A stretch of DNA of 64,000 nt from an uncultured Sphingomonadaceae bacterium (GTDB lineage: Bacteria > Pseudomonadota > Alphaproteobacteria > Sphingomonadales > Sphingomonadaceae). The stretch lies in assembly GCA_947493325.1 (NCBI GenBank), contig CANLQI010000001.1, forward strand, positions 181,001 to 245,000, written 5' to 3'. Shown piece after piece: positions 43,532 to 52,804 of the stretch. The notes below the pieces were generated by a model, which was given only the letters and a program-made list of their open reading frames with translations, had not been told where the DNA came from and did not search any database. How positions within the stretch are numbered: the first letter of the stretch is position 1; the number at the start of each line of letters is the position of its first letter. Made by a program: the position numbers and the translations under genes.

Positions 43532-44113
43532 TCAAAACAAAAACTTCACCGCCGCAAAGCCGCCGACAAATAATACTCCGCCCAATGTAGTCGCCAGCGC
43601 GAAGTTTTCGTCGATCCATTTCTTCATCGGCGGGCCAAAATATTTGAGCAGCACCGCAACCAGGAAAAACCGGGCTGAACGTGCAATGATGGCGGCGAAT
43701 ATCAGGATATGGAGCGGCATCGCCACCGATCCTGCGGCGATGGTAATGACCTTGAACGGCAGCGGCGTGAAGCCCGCGAGCAGCACAATGATCCAGCCAT
43801 ATTTGATAAATTCCGCGCGGAACGTATCGAATTTGTCCATCGCGCCGTAAAATTCGAGGATCGGTTGCCCCAGCGCCTCGAACAGGAAATAGCCAATCGC
43901 ATAGCCGAGCAGCGCACCCAGCACCGATGCCACTGTACAGATAAAGGCATAACGCAGCGCTTTTTCGGGACGCGACAGGCACATGGGCGCCAGCACAACG
44001 TCGGGTGGAATCGGGAAAAAACTGCTTTCCATGAAACTGATGCCCGACAGCCACCGCTCGGCATGCGGGTGCGCGGCTTTCGCGAGCGTCCATTCATAAA
44101 GTTTTTTGAGCAT
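43532..44113 (-). CDS. YqaA/DedA-like membrane protein
   Basis: 193 aa; SFMESSFFPIPPDVVLAPMCLSRPEKALRYA, AGFTPLPFKVITIAAG. Confidence 0.88.
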   Translation of the reverse strand: MLKKLYEWTLAKAAHPHAERWLSGISFMESSFFPIPPDVVLAPMCLSRPEKALRYAFICTVASVLGALLGYAIGYFLFEALGQPILEFYGAMDKFDTFRAEFIKYGWIIVLLAGFTPLPFKVITIAAGSVAMPLHILIFAAIIARSARFFLVAVLLKYFGPPMKKWIDENFALATTLGGVLFVGGFAAVKFLF

Positions 44114-44281
44114 TATTTGATTTTCCTTTTGTTTCGCTCTCGCTCACTTTATGGCACCAGCCCGCTCCCCCGCCCAACCTCCCGACAAGGTATAATGTCA
44201 TCGGGAGGTTGGGCGGGGGAAGGTTGGGCGGGGGAGTGGGCCGGTATCGACTTATTGCCACGAGGCAATCAGATCAACTCA

Positions 44282-45850
44282 TCAATGTCCGCCCGGTGCG
44301 CCGGAGATTTCCTCTGACAGTTCCGCAGGTGTTTCGCGGCCGTGATCGGTGCCTGCGGTGCGATTACCCTTGGCGAGTGCAAAGACCACGCCAGACAGCG
44401 CCAGCAATGCGACAATGTTCGGCAATGTCATCGCGGCATTGGAAATATCGCCCAGACGCCACACCAGCTCCAGCGGCGCGAACGAGCCGAAGAAGATGAC
44501 CACGCACCACAGCACGCGCCAGATAATATGCAGCGTTTTCTCTCCGCGCAGCGATGCGCCGGGCATCTGGTCATAGATATAGGTAATCGCGCGTTCGCCG
44601 TAATAGCTCCACGTGAGCAATGTGGTGAACACGAACAGGATCAGCGCAACGGACACAATTAATGTACCGATCGGAATACCGAATACATCAAAAGGAAAGG
44701 CCGCCGCATAAGCACCCGATGTCATGGCAAAACCATTGAGGTCGGACTGCCATGCATGGTTGACAGCCACGGTTGCACCATCAACGGTCGCGGTGAAATC
44801 ACCTGTTACTGTCAGCATGACCAGCGCTGTCATCGTACAGATGACCACTGTGTCGATAAATGTACCCATCATCGCGAAACGGCCCTGTGCGGCGGGGTCG
44901 TTGGTTTGGGCGACGGCATGGGCGATCGGGGTGGAGCCCTGGCCTGCCTCGTTGGAAAACAGCCCGCGCGCCACGCCGGCACGGATCGCGATAATAATCG
45001 CCGCGCCCAGGAAACCGCCGCTTGCCGACTGCGCATTGAATGCGCCGCTGAAAATGCGTCCGAATGTTTCGGGCAGGCCGGGCAGATTGATGAGCAGCGC
45101 GATCAGCGCCATCAACAGATATGCGCCCGCCATCCAGGGTACGATCGTTTCGGCCACGCGGCCGATCGACTTGATCCCGCCGATAATCACGACAAACACC
45201 GCAATGGCGGCGACCAGCCCGCCGATCCATTCCTCAATCCCGAACAGCTCGTTGGCGCTGTCGCCCAGGCTGTTCGCCTGAATACCGTTGCCTGTTACAA
45301 CCGCAGAAAACAGCGTGCCGAGACAGAATAGGATCGCCAGCCATTTCCATTTCGGACCCAGGCCCAGCGTGATGTACGTCATCGGCCCGCCGCGATAGGT
45401 ACCTTCCTCGGTCTTCTCGCGGAAACGCACGGCCAGCGAACCTTCGGCAAAGGCCAGCGCCATGCCGAACAGCGCCGTGACCCACATCCAGAATATCGCG
45501 CCCGGACCGCCCAGCGTTATGGCAGTGGCGACACCGGCCAGATTACCTGTGCCAACCTGCCCCGAAAGCGCGGTTGACAGCGCGGCAAAAGGTGAAATCT
45601 CGCCCGCGCCCTTGCCATCGGATTTCTTGAACAGCCCGGCCATGGCGGGGAACAGCTTGCGGATCGGATAGCCGCGCAGCCCGAACATGAAATATAGCCC
45701 CGCGCCCAACAGGATGATGACCATGGGCGGGAAGGGCATAAGCTCTTCGCCATTCCATTGTCCGGCCCAGATAAAGTCCGACACATTGGTGATGGGGTCA
45801 ATCATCCCCTCCAATGCGGCGGCAAAACTGCCTTGCTGCGCTGCGCTCAC
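44282..45850 (-). CDS. Sodium:alanine symporter (AGCS) family protein
   Basis: Likely GTG start at 45850 preceded by gggaggatttt RBS; GTGNLAGVATAITLGGPGAIFWMWVTALFGMA, SNEAGQGSTPIAHA. Confidence 0.92.
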   Translation of the reverse strand: MSAAQQGSFAAALEGMIDPITNVSDFIWAGQWNGEELMPFPPMVIILLGAGLYFMFGLRGYPIRKLFPAMAGLFKKSDGKGAGEISPFAALSTALSGQVGTGNLAGVATAITLGGPGAIFWMWVTALFGMALAFAEGSLAVRFREKTEEGTYRGGPMTYITLGLGPKWKWLAILFCLGTLFSAVVTGNGIQANSLGDSANELFGIEEWIGGLVAAIAVFVVIIGGIKSIGRVAETIVPWMAGAYLLMALIALLINLPGLPETFGRIFSGAFNAQSASGGFLGAAIIIAIRAGVARGLFSNEAGQGSTPIAHAVAQTNDPAAQGRFAMMGTFIDTVVICTMTALVMLTVTGDFTATVDGATVAVNHAWQSDLNGFAMTSGAYAAAFPFDVFGIPIGTLIVSVALILFVFTTLLTWSYYGERAITYIYDQMPGASLRGEKTLHIIWRVLWCVVIFFGSFAPLELVWRLGDISNAAMTLPNIVALLALSGVVFALAKGNRTAGTDHGRETPAELSEEISGAPGGH

Positions 45851-45950
45851 GAAAATCCTCCCAGTGACTTCTTTATTAATGACAAGGATTAGCAGGCGCG
45901 GCGCGTTTGGCAAATGTTTATGCAAATGACTGCGTAAAAGGGAAGTCTGT

Positions 45951-46073
45951 TTTATTTCACGGCGAGATGCTGCGCATCCGCCTCCAAACGGGTTCGGCCT
46001 GACCGGCCGGCGGCCAGCCGGCCTTTGCCTGACTGCTGGTCGCCGTTCGGAATTTCGCGTGACGATGGCTGGT
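45951..46073 (+). repeat. R3 repeat copy C1
   Basis: tttatttcacggcgagatgctgcgcatccgcctccaaacgggttcggcctgaccggccgg… ; H1 stem disrupted. Confidence 0.85.
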
Positions 46074-46075
46074 TC

Positions 46076-46113
46076 CAAATCCTCCCCATGCCTGCGGCAC
46101 AGGGAGGATTTGG
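46076..46113. repeat. R2 repeat, minimal copy
   Basis: ccaaatcctccccatgcctgcggcacagggaggatttgg palindrome between inverted R3 copies C1 and C2. Confidence 0.75.
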
Positions 46114-46129
46114 ATGAATCATAAACGCT

Positions 46130-46242
46130 TCGCGAAAGTCCGGTGCTGCGACCAGCAGCACCGCAAGCGCGACCGCGCGCCGGCCCTTATTGGGCCGAAC
46201 CCATTTGGAGGCGGCCCGCAGCGCCTTGCCGTGAAATCAAAC
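46130..46242 (-). repeat. R3 repeat copy C2 (inverted)
   Basis: cggtgctgcgaccagcagcaccg hairpin at 46141-46163, then gcgcgaccgcgc, cggcccttattgggccg, …gccgtgaaatcaaa. Confidence 0.88.
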
Positions 46243-46312
46243 AGACTCCGCTTGCCCGAATCTCGCGGCTGTGCCAGTTTAACCGTTCAATTAATTTTGC
46301 GGAGCGCGATCC

Positions 46313-47398
46313 ATGACACAGCAGACCCAGATTCATATCGACAAAACCAATCTCGCCCAGGCGGAAGTGGTCGTCAGCGACCTGCCCGAACCCGGGGCGG
46401 GTGAATTGCTGCTGGAGATTGAAAGCTTTGCACTGACCGCCAATAATATCACCTATGCCGTGATGGGCGAGCAGATGAAATACTGGAATTTCTTTCCCGC
46501 GGCCGATCCGGCAAAGGGTATTCTCCCCATGTGGGGCCATGCGAAAGTGGCGGCATCCAATCATGATGACTTTGCAGTCGGTGAGCGGGTTTACGGCTAT
46601 CTGCCGATGGGCAGCCACCTGATCGTGCAGCCGGGCAAGATATCCGATGGCGGCTTTATGGACATGGCGCCGCACCGGCATGAAATGTCGCCGCTCTACA
46701 GCCAGTATCGCCGGCTGGCGGCGGATCCCGCGCATCACCCCGATTTTGAGGATGAGCGGGCTTTGTTCGCGCCGCTGTTCACTACCAGTTTCCTGATCGA
46801 GGATATGTTCCGCCGTGCCGCTTGGCATGAGGCGCAGGCGCTGGTCATCACCAGTGCATCATCGAAAACCGCGATGGCCTTGGCGCACGTGGCGCGCGCC
46901 TCCAGCCCCGACATCAAACGCATCGGCCTGACATCGGCGGGCAATGTCGAATTTACCAAGGGTCTGGGCTTTTACGATGAAGTCGTCGCCTATGACGCGG
47001 TCGATACACTGGACGCGGACCTGCGCACCGTGTCAGTCGATTTCGCGGGCAATGGTGAAGTTCTGGCGGCTATTCACAGTCACTTTGACAGCAATCTGGC
47101 GTTCAGTTCACTGGTCGGCGCGACCCATGTCGATGCGCGCGGCGGGGCGCAGGGGCTGGCGGGCCCCGCGCCCATATTGTTTTTCGCGCCCACAGTGATG
47201 CAGGAATTAATCGGTCAAATGGGTCCGGCAGGATTTGCCGAAGCCATGGCGGGCCGCTGGAACGCTTTTGTGCAGGATGTGGCGGGGCAGGTGGCAGTGG
47301 AGCCTGTCAGTGGCGGCGACGCCATCCGCGATGCCTACCGCGACATGCTGGCCGGAAACGTGGCCCCCACACGCGGGCTGATGTGTGCTTTTGGGTGA
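46313..47398 (+). CDS. DUF2855 family protein (MDR/oxidoreductase-like)
   Basis: 361 aa; PEPGAGELLLEIESFALTANNITYAVMG, GERVYGYLPMGSHL; matches remembered DUF2855 pattern. Confidence 0.8.
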   Translation: MTQQTQIHIDKTNLAQAEVVVSDLPEPGAGELLLEIESFALTANNITYAVMGEQMKYWNFFPAADPAKGILPMWGHAKVAASNHDDFAVGERVYGYLPMGSHLIVQPGKISDGGFMDMAPHRHEMSPLYSQYRRLAADPAHHPDFEDERALFAPLFTTSFLIEDMFRRAAWHEAQALVITSASSKTAMALAHVARASSPDIKRIGLTSAGNVEFTKGLGFYDEVVAYDAVDTLDADLRTVSVDFAGNGEVLAAIHSHFDSNLAFSSLVGATHVDARGGAQGLAGPAPILFFAPTVMQELIGQMGPAGFAEAMAGRWNAFVQDVAGQVAVEPVSGGDAIRDAYRDMLAGNVAPTRGLMCAFG

Positions 47399-47500
47399 TA
47401 TTGACATTATAGGGATAATGCATTATATGCCGTATATATAAGGCGTAATAAGTGGTATAAATCTTAATAAGGATGTATGCCCTAACCAAAAGGTGCAATC

Positions 47501-47905
47501 ATGTCTGAACTTGCTGATGCCCGTGGCGTATTTCGCGGCTTTCCCGCTTTGAACGGCGGCGCGGCGCTCTATGGCGATACCGCTTTTCTGTCGCCCGACA
47601 GTCTTTCCGACAGTTTCGGCATTACCAAGACCGAACTGGCACAGGTGCTGGGCGTCAGCCGCGACGCGATGTCGAAACGCAGCCGTATCGAAGGCCCGGC
47701 CATGCAGAAAAAGCTGCGCGATATGGCGGACATTGTCGTCCGCATCACCGGGTGGTCGGGCAGCTTGCTCTCCGCCTATGCCTGGTACCGTACACAGCCT
47801 ATCCCCTCATTCGGCGATCGCACGGCCGAAGCGATGGTCAAGGCGGGCGAAGGCGAGGCCGTGCGCGCCTATCTCGACCGCATAGCCGAAGGCGGATTTG
47901 CCTGA
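47501..47905 (+). CDS. Xre/MbcA/ParS-type (DUF2384) antitoxin
   Basis: 134 aa; HTH FGITKTELAQVLGVSRDAMSKRSR and C-terminal WYRTQPIPSFGDRTAEAMVKAGEGEAVRAYLDRI. Confidence 0.88.
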   Translation: MSELADARGVFRGFPALNGGAALYGDTAFLSPDSLSDSFGITKTELAQVLGVSRDAMSKRSRIEGPAMQKKLRDMADIVVRITGWSGSLLSAYAWYRTQPIPSFGDRTAEAMVKAGEGEAVRAYLDRIAEGGFA

Positions 47906-47932
47906 TCGGGATTTACCTGACATGGGGGCGCA

Positions 47933-48463
47933 GTGAAACCCATCCATTATAGAGGCCTTGCCTTTCGCGCGCATCACCCTGGCTGGGCCTATGACCCGGT
48001 ATCGGGGGAGGGCGCGCGGCGGCATGGCGGGCGCTTCAACCGCAAGGGGCAGGCCTGCTTGTATCTGGCGCTTGATTATCGCACCGCATGGCTGGAGGCG
48101 CAGCAGGGCTTTGCGTTCAAGCCGCAGCCGCTGACGATCTGCGCGTATGATATCGATTGTACCGATATTGCCGATGCAAGCACCGCGCAGGGGCGCAGGT
48201 CGTGGCAGGTGGATGCGGAGGAACTGGCCGCGCCGTGGGAATATATGATGCACCGCGGCGAAGCGCCGCCCGGCTGGCAAATATCCGCGCGTCTGCGCAA
48301 AGCGGGCATGGCGGGGCTGATGGTACGCAGCTTTGCCCCCGGTGCGCGCGCGGATAATATCAATCTGGTGCTGTGGCAATGGAGCAGCAAACAGCGCCCG
48401 CACAAAATTACCGTTATCGACGATGACGCACGGCTGCCAAAAGACCGCGAAAGCTGGCGCTAG
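47933..48463 (+). CDS. RES-domain toxin
   Basis: 176 aa; YRGLAFRAHHPGWAYDPVSGEGARRHGGRFNRKGQACLYLALDYRTAWLEAQQGF; directly downstream of the antitoxin. Confidence 0.88.
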   Translation: MKPIHYRGLAFRAHHPGWAYDPVSGEGARRHGGRFNRKGQACLYLALDYRTAWLEAQQGFAFKPQPLTICAYDIDCTDIADASTAQGRRSWQVDAEELAAPWEYMMHRGEAPPGWQISARLRKAGMAGLMVRSFAPGARADNINLVLWQWSSKQRPHKITVIDDDARLPKDRESWR

Positions 48464-48750
48464 ACGGGATAGTGTGTGGCCGCGACTATGACTGATTACA
48501 TTGGACAGCCGAAAAACCGTATTCCTGCTTTTGCAGGAGTACGGAATATGGCTGAAAATACATCCGTCATTCCAGCCCATTCCGTCATTTCGGCCCTCTT
48601 CGTCACCCCGGACTTGATCCGGGGTCCATCCATCAAGTACAGAACTGTAGCCAGAGGAGAAATGGATGCTGAAATAAATTCAGCATGACGAAAGAGAAGA
48701 TAGACAGAAATGAGCCACCCACCCATTGCACGCGGTCACCCCAAACCCGC

Positions 48751-48844
48751 CGTCATTCCCAGCTTGACTGGGAATCTATCTCACAATAGCTGCATGTAAA
48801 CGCAAGTCTGGTGAGATAGATTCCCGCTTTCGCGGGAATGACGG
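48751..48844. repeat. Family D palindromic repeat, copy 2
   Basis: Core gggaatctatctcacaatagctgcatgtaaacgcaagtctggtgagatagattcccgctttcgcgggaatgacggtg identical to the copy at 22337-22454. Confidence 0.88.
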
Positions 48845-49019
48845 TGTGCCCTTGGCGCAAGGGGATAAACACCGATCAAGTCCGGGGTGACGGAGTTCTT
48901 AAATTTAAAATATTTGGTTATCTGCTTGAGCGGTATAATCACCAAACAAGTTCAGCATGGCGGAATGGGCTTAGGGTGAGGGGGCAAGGTAATCCGTCCA
49001 GAGCTTATCGCCAACGCTC

Positions 49020-49637
49020 TCACCCCTGCGCAGGCATCAGCTCCATGTCGATTGCCTTGGCCGCCTTATACGCCTCGCGCTCTGACAGCCGCGCGGCATA
49101 GGCGGTGAAATTTTCCCGCTCGGGCAGCGTTTTGAACTGCGTACCCCAGATCACCTGCGACCCCATATAGACATCCGCCGCGGTAAACCGGTCGCCGCAG
49201 ACATATTGGCGGCTGCCCAGCATGCTATCAAGCACATCCACCATCTGGTCATAGCTGCCATATCCCGCCATGCGTGATTTTTCCTCGTCGGTGTGAAAGC
49301 CCAGGCTGTTATTGGTTATCGCCGCTTCCACCGGCCCCGCGCCATAGAACATCCAGCGATAATAATCCGCGCGTTCGCTGTCTTTCGGGGCAAATCCGCT
49401 ATCGGGAAACACATCGGCCAAATAGGCGCAGATGGCGGCGCATTCGGTCACGGTCCTGCCGTCATGCACAATGGCGGGGACTTTGCCCATCGGGTTGACG
49501 GCCAGATATTCAGGCGATTTGATATCGGCATATTCGATAATATGCTGCGCATACTCCGCGCCTGCCTCATGCAGTGCCCAGCGCGCAATCTGGCCGCGGG
49601 ACATGGGGTTGGTGTAAAACTGGATTGTGCCGGACAT
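49020..49637 (-). CDS. Glutathione S-transferase family protein
   Basis: Start at MSGTIQFYTNPMSRGQIARWALHEAGAEY; NPMGKVPAIVHDGRTVTECAAICAYLAD. Confidence 0.92.
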   Translation of the reverse strand: MSGTIQFYTNPMSRGQIARWALHEAGAEYAQHIIEYADIKSPEYLAVNPMGKVPAIVHDGRTVTECAAICAYLADVFPDSGFAPKDSERADYYRWMFYGAGPVEAAITNNSLGFHTDEEKSRMAGYGSYDQMVDVLDSMLGSRQYVCGDRFTAADVYMGSQVIWGTQFKTLPERENFTAYAARLSEREAYKAAKAIDMELMPAQG

Positions 49638-49678
49638 GATTCTCTCCTGATGGTGAAAGGAGGATATAACATCGCCGC

Positions 49679-50065
49679 CTAAAATTCGAAAACCCAGATT
49701 CCGATCAGCAGGCATAGCCCGCCAAGCCCCATAAAGGCCGCGATCAGGCGCAGGTTGACACCCTTGACCGGTTCGGCGTCATGGGCATCGAGCCGTTCCT
49801 GCACGGCGCATCCGCGTTTTTGCGCGGCGTAGATGATGAATATGCCCACCGCCATGAATATGCTCGCAATCGCCTTCGGCGCCCAGGCGGGTTCCCATTT
49901 GCCGAACAGGGCGTTGAAACCGATGCCGATACCGATCGCGGCGAGACCCGTGCGCATCCAGCCCGCAAATGTGCGCTCGTTTGCCATCATGGTCCGGTCC
50001 TCGGCCCAGTCGGTACGGTCCTGCGCGAGCTGCTGGCTGTCTTTTCTGTCGTTGGTATCGCCCAT
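49679..50065 (-). CDS. DUF202 family membrane protein
   Basis: 128 aa; DRTMMANERTFAGWMRTGLAAIGIGIGF. Confidence 0.85.
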   Translation of the reverse strand: MGDTNDRKDSQQLAQDRTDWAEDRTMMANERTFAGWMRTGLAAIGIGIGFNALFGKWEPAWAPKAIASIFMAVGIFIIYAAQKRGCAVQERLDAHDAEPVKGVNLRLIAAFMGLGGLCLLIGIWVFEF

Positions 50066-50212
50066 ATGTTCCCCTGTGATCTGACGCGTATGGTTCTACA
50101 ACGTACCATATCCGGCCCTGTTCCGAATCGTTTCTATCCGTACCCCGTCTTATCCGTACTCCGGCATTACAGTACCCCGGCCTTTCCTTCCGTCATCCTG
50201 ACCCCATCCCGT

Positions 50213-50357
50213 CATCCTGAACTTGTTTCAGGATCCATCGTGCAGTTACAGGACAGTTTTCGCCGCTTGTGCGCAATGCTTGCCGTTAACGCAGTGCCAC
50301 ATTCCCAAAACAGCGATCAGTTTCGAAATGGATCCTGAGACAAGTTCAGGATGACGG
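50213..50357. repeat. Family E palindromic repeat, copy 1
   Basis: cgtcatcctgaacttgtttcaggatccatcgtgcagttacaggacag…tcagtttcgaaatggatcctgagacaagttcaggatgacgg; homologous to 57196-57364. Confidence 0.8.
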
Positions 50358-50519
50358 GTGGAGTTCATGCATAACGTACACACGGAAATTTATAGCTTCC
50401 TGCACCGGGAGCAGAGTGAGAATGACGGCCGCACACCGCAGTGCGCTAACTATGCCATGCCCCTTTTGCATGCGGGCAAATTGGTTTAGCATCCGCTGCA
50501 GCCATATCATGACGGGGAT

Positions 50520-52355
50520 TTGATGAACGACACGCCGCAAAATGACCGCGATGATGCAGCGGCCCCCGGGACCGGGGGCTTTGGCTGGCTGCGCGATGTA
50601 TTGCTGGGCGATATCGGCGAAGATGCGCTGGCCGCGCTCGCCGCTGCGGCGCAAAAGCGCGTTATTCCGGGCGGCAGCAACCTGGTCGAACAGGGCCATG
50701 CTGCGAGCGCCATTTTCTTTGTGCAGACGGGCCGCTTTCGCGTTCTGATCGAAAAAGCGGATGGTACGCAGCATATGGTGGCTGAGGTCAACGCGGGTGA
50801 ACCGGTGGGGGAGCTGGCGTTTTTTGGCGGCGGCACACGCACCGCAACGGTGCAGGCTGCGCGCGATTCCACGGTGTTGGCACTGGGGTGTGAGGCCTAT
50901 GACAAAGTGGCGAGGGCGCATCCCGGAATCGTGTCGGCATTGCTGGGGGCGGTGTCGCGGCGGCTGGCCGAAGTGACGGCAAAAACCCCGCAGATGGAGG
51001 CACAAGCCGCGCGGGTGATTGCTGTGCTGCCCGCGGGAAACAGCCAGTATCCCACAGATTTTGTCGAAACCCTTGCGGCGGCGGTGCGCACATCCACAGG
51101 CGCGGATCAGGCCGTCACGACAATCGATGCATATGGCGGCGCGCGCAGCACGGCAGATTACGAACAATGGCTGCAGGCAGAGGAAGCGAAGGGCGGCTAT
51201 ATCCTGATCGATGCGCGCGGCGACAGCGATTGGGGGCAGCTTGTGTGCCGCAATGCCGATGCGCTGGTGCTGGTCGCCGATGCTGCTGCGGATAATGGTT
51301 TGTCCGATCTTGAAAGCGCCGCATTCGATTGGGTGTGGCCGCAAAACCGCACTTTGGTCATGCTGCGCGCGGCATCGGCGCAGGCAATCGCCGGAACGCA
51401 GCATTGGCGCGCCCCGCGCGATCCGCATCTGCACGTGCATCTGGCGCTGGACCGTCCGGTGCAAATGGACCGGCTCGCGCGCTTCCTGACGGGCCGTGCG
51501 GTCGGGCTGGTGCTCGCAGGCGGGGGCGCGCTGGGCTGCGCGCATCTGGGCGTGATTCAGGGGCTGCAGGATGCCGGCGTGCCAATCGATTATATTGGCG
51601 GGACCAGCGCGGGTGCGGCGATGGGCGGCGCGATTGCGCAGGGCAATAGCCCGGCCGAAACGCTGGACCAGGTAGAGGCGATGTTTATCGGGGCCAAGGC
51701 GATGAAACGGCTCACCGTGCCGGTGCACTCGCTGCTCGACCCGGCGGTGTTCGATGCCGAACTGAAAGCGCGCTACAGCAATGCCGATATCACTGATCAG
51801 CCGCTGCCGTTCTTTGCGATCTCCACCAATCTTTCGACCAACAATCTGCACATCCACCGCGACGGCCCGTTGTGGGAGGCTGTGCGCGCGTCGGGATCAC
51901 TGCCGACGATATTGCCGCCGTTTATTGATGGCGATGGCAATATATTGGTGGATGGCGGCGTGCTTGACAATATTCCGGTGATCGCGATGCGCGCGCGCAA
52001 GGCGGGGCCGAATATCGTGGTTGCGCTGGGCGATGCCAGCCAGCCGTGGCGGGTGGACGCGGACTATGGGGACTTGCGCAGCCGGGGTGCGCTCTTGCGC
52101 GATGTGGCGCTACGCCGCAGGGCTCCCAATGATTTTCCGAACCTGATCGAAGTGATGCAGCGCTCCATGGTGGTTTCCAGCCGCATTGCATCGCGCGCGA
52201 TGCTGCGCGAGTGTGACATACTGTTGACCCCGCCGATCCTGGAGGGAATGCAAATCCTCCACTGGCACCGCGGCCGCGCACAGGCGGAAGCCGCAGCAGA
52301 ATATGTCGCGCAGCAGGTGGAGGAAAATGCCGATTTGCGCGCGTTGATAGGGTGA
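50520..52355 (+). CDS. Patatin-like phospholipase with N-terminal cyclic-nucleotide-binding-like domain (NTE-like)
   Basis: 611 aa; cNMP fold (GGSNLVEQGHAASAIFFVQTGRFRVL), GGGALGCAHLGVIQGL oxyanion loop, GGTSAGA nucleophile, DGGVLDNIPV. Confidence 0.9.
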   Translation: MMNDTPQNDRDDAAAPGTGGFGWLRDVLLGDIGEDALAALAAAAQKRVIPGGSNLVEQGHAASAIFFVQTGRFRVLIEKADGTQHMVAEVNAGEPVGELAFFGGGTRTATVQAARDSTVLALGCEAYDKVARAHPGIVSALLGAVSRRLAEVTAKTPQMEAQAARVIAVLPAGNSQYPTDFVETLAAAVRTSTGADQAVTTIDAYGGARSTADYEQWLQAEEAKGGYILIDARGDSDWGQLVCRNADALVLVADAAADNGLSDLESAAFDWVWPQNRTLVMLRAASAQAIAGTQHWRAPRDPHLHVHLALDRPVQMDRLARFLTGRAVGLVLAGGGALGCAHLGVIQGLQDAGVPIDYIGGTSAGAAMGGAIAQGNSPAETLDQVEAMFIGAKAMKRLTVPVHSLLDPAVFDAELKARYSNADITDQPLPFFAISTNLSTNNLHIHRDGPLWEAVRASGSLPTILPPFIDGDGNILVDGGVLDNIPVIAMRARKAGPNIVVALGDASQPWRVDADYGDLRSRGALLRDVALRRRAPNDFPNLIEVMQRSMVVSSRIASRAMLRECDILLTPPILEGMQILHWHRGRAQAEAAAEYVAQQVEENADLRALIG

Positions 52356-52379
52356 GGGGTGAATGTACCGGGGATACTC

Positions 52380-52547
52380 CAAATCCTCCCTGTCGCGAAG
52401 CGATGGGGAGGGGGACCGCTTGGCGCAGCCAAGTGGTGGAGGGGTGGGTGCAGTGTAAATACAAAACCTGCTTATTGCCGCTCTCACCCCTCCACCACTC
52501 GTTGCGCGAGCGGTCCCCCTCCCCGAAACTAAAGTTTCAGGGAGGAT
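52380..52547. repeat. R2 repeat, long copy 1
   Basis: aaatcctccctgtcgcgaagcgatggggagggggaccgcttggcgcagccaagtggtggaggggtg…cacccctccaccactcg…gcggtccccctccccgaaactaaagtttcagggaggat. Confidence 0.88.
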
Positions 52548-52564
52548 CTGGATGCATCATCACC

Positions 52565-52680
52565 GTTTCGCGTGGGTTCCGAGTTGCGACCAGCAACTCG
52601 GCAGCGCATGACCATGCGTCGGCCGTTAGGCCGAACCCATTTGGAGGCGGATGCGTAGCATCTCGCCGTGAAACCAAAAA
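52565..52680 (-). repeat. R3 repeat copy C3 (inverted)
   Basis: ccgagttgcgaccagcaactcgg hairpin at 52579-52601, cgcatgaccatgcg at 52605-52618, cggccgttaggccg, ggcggatgcgtagcatctcgcc. Confidence 0.9.
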
Positions 52681-52804
52681 CAGCGGAGCCGGGACCTCTC
52701 CCTCAGTCATTCCGGTCCCCCCGCGCGCCGCATTTGCCTCTCACCTACCATTCTTATATGCTTTGCGCCTGACTCCAAATCATGACACAGAATGAGGCAA
52801 ATCC

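Noticed and set aside
42693-44093. 466 aa minus-strand ORF spanning VOC, R1 and YqaA
   Set aside because: Mixes frames of three real features and runs through a repeat (…SPLMGEG…[10 protein letters not shown]…)
48476-48688. 70 aa ORF
   Set aside because: Built from intergenic palindromic repeats (attcctgcttttgcagg, ccggacttgatccgggg)
50346-51857. 503 aa minus-strand ORF opposite the patatin gene
   Set aside because: His/Arg-rich shadow ORF; the plus strand has intact patatin and cNMP motifs
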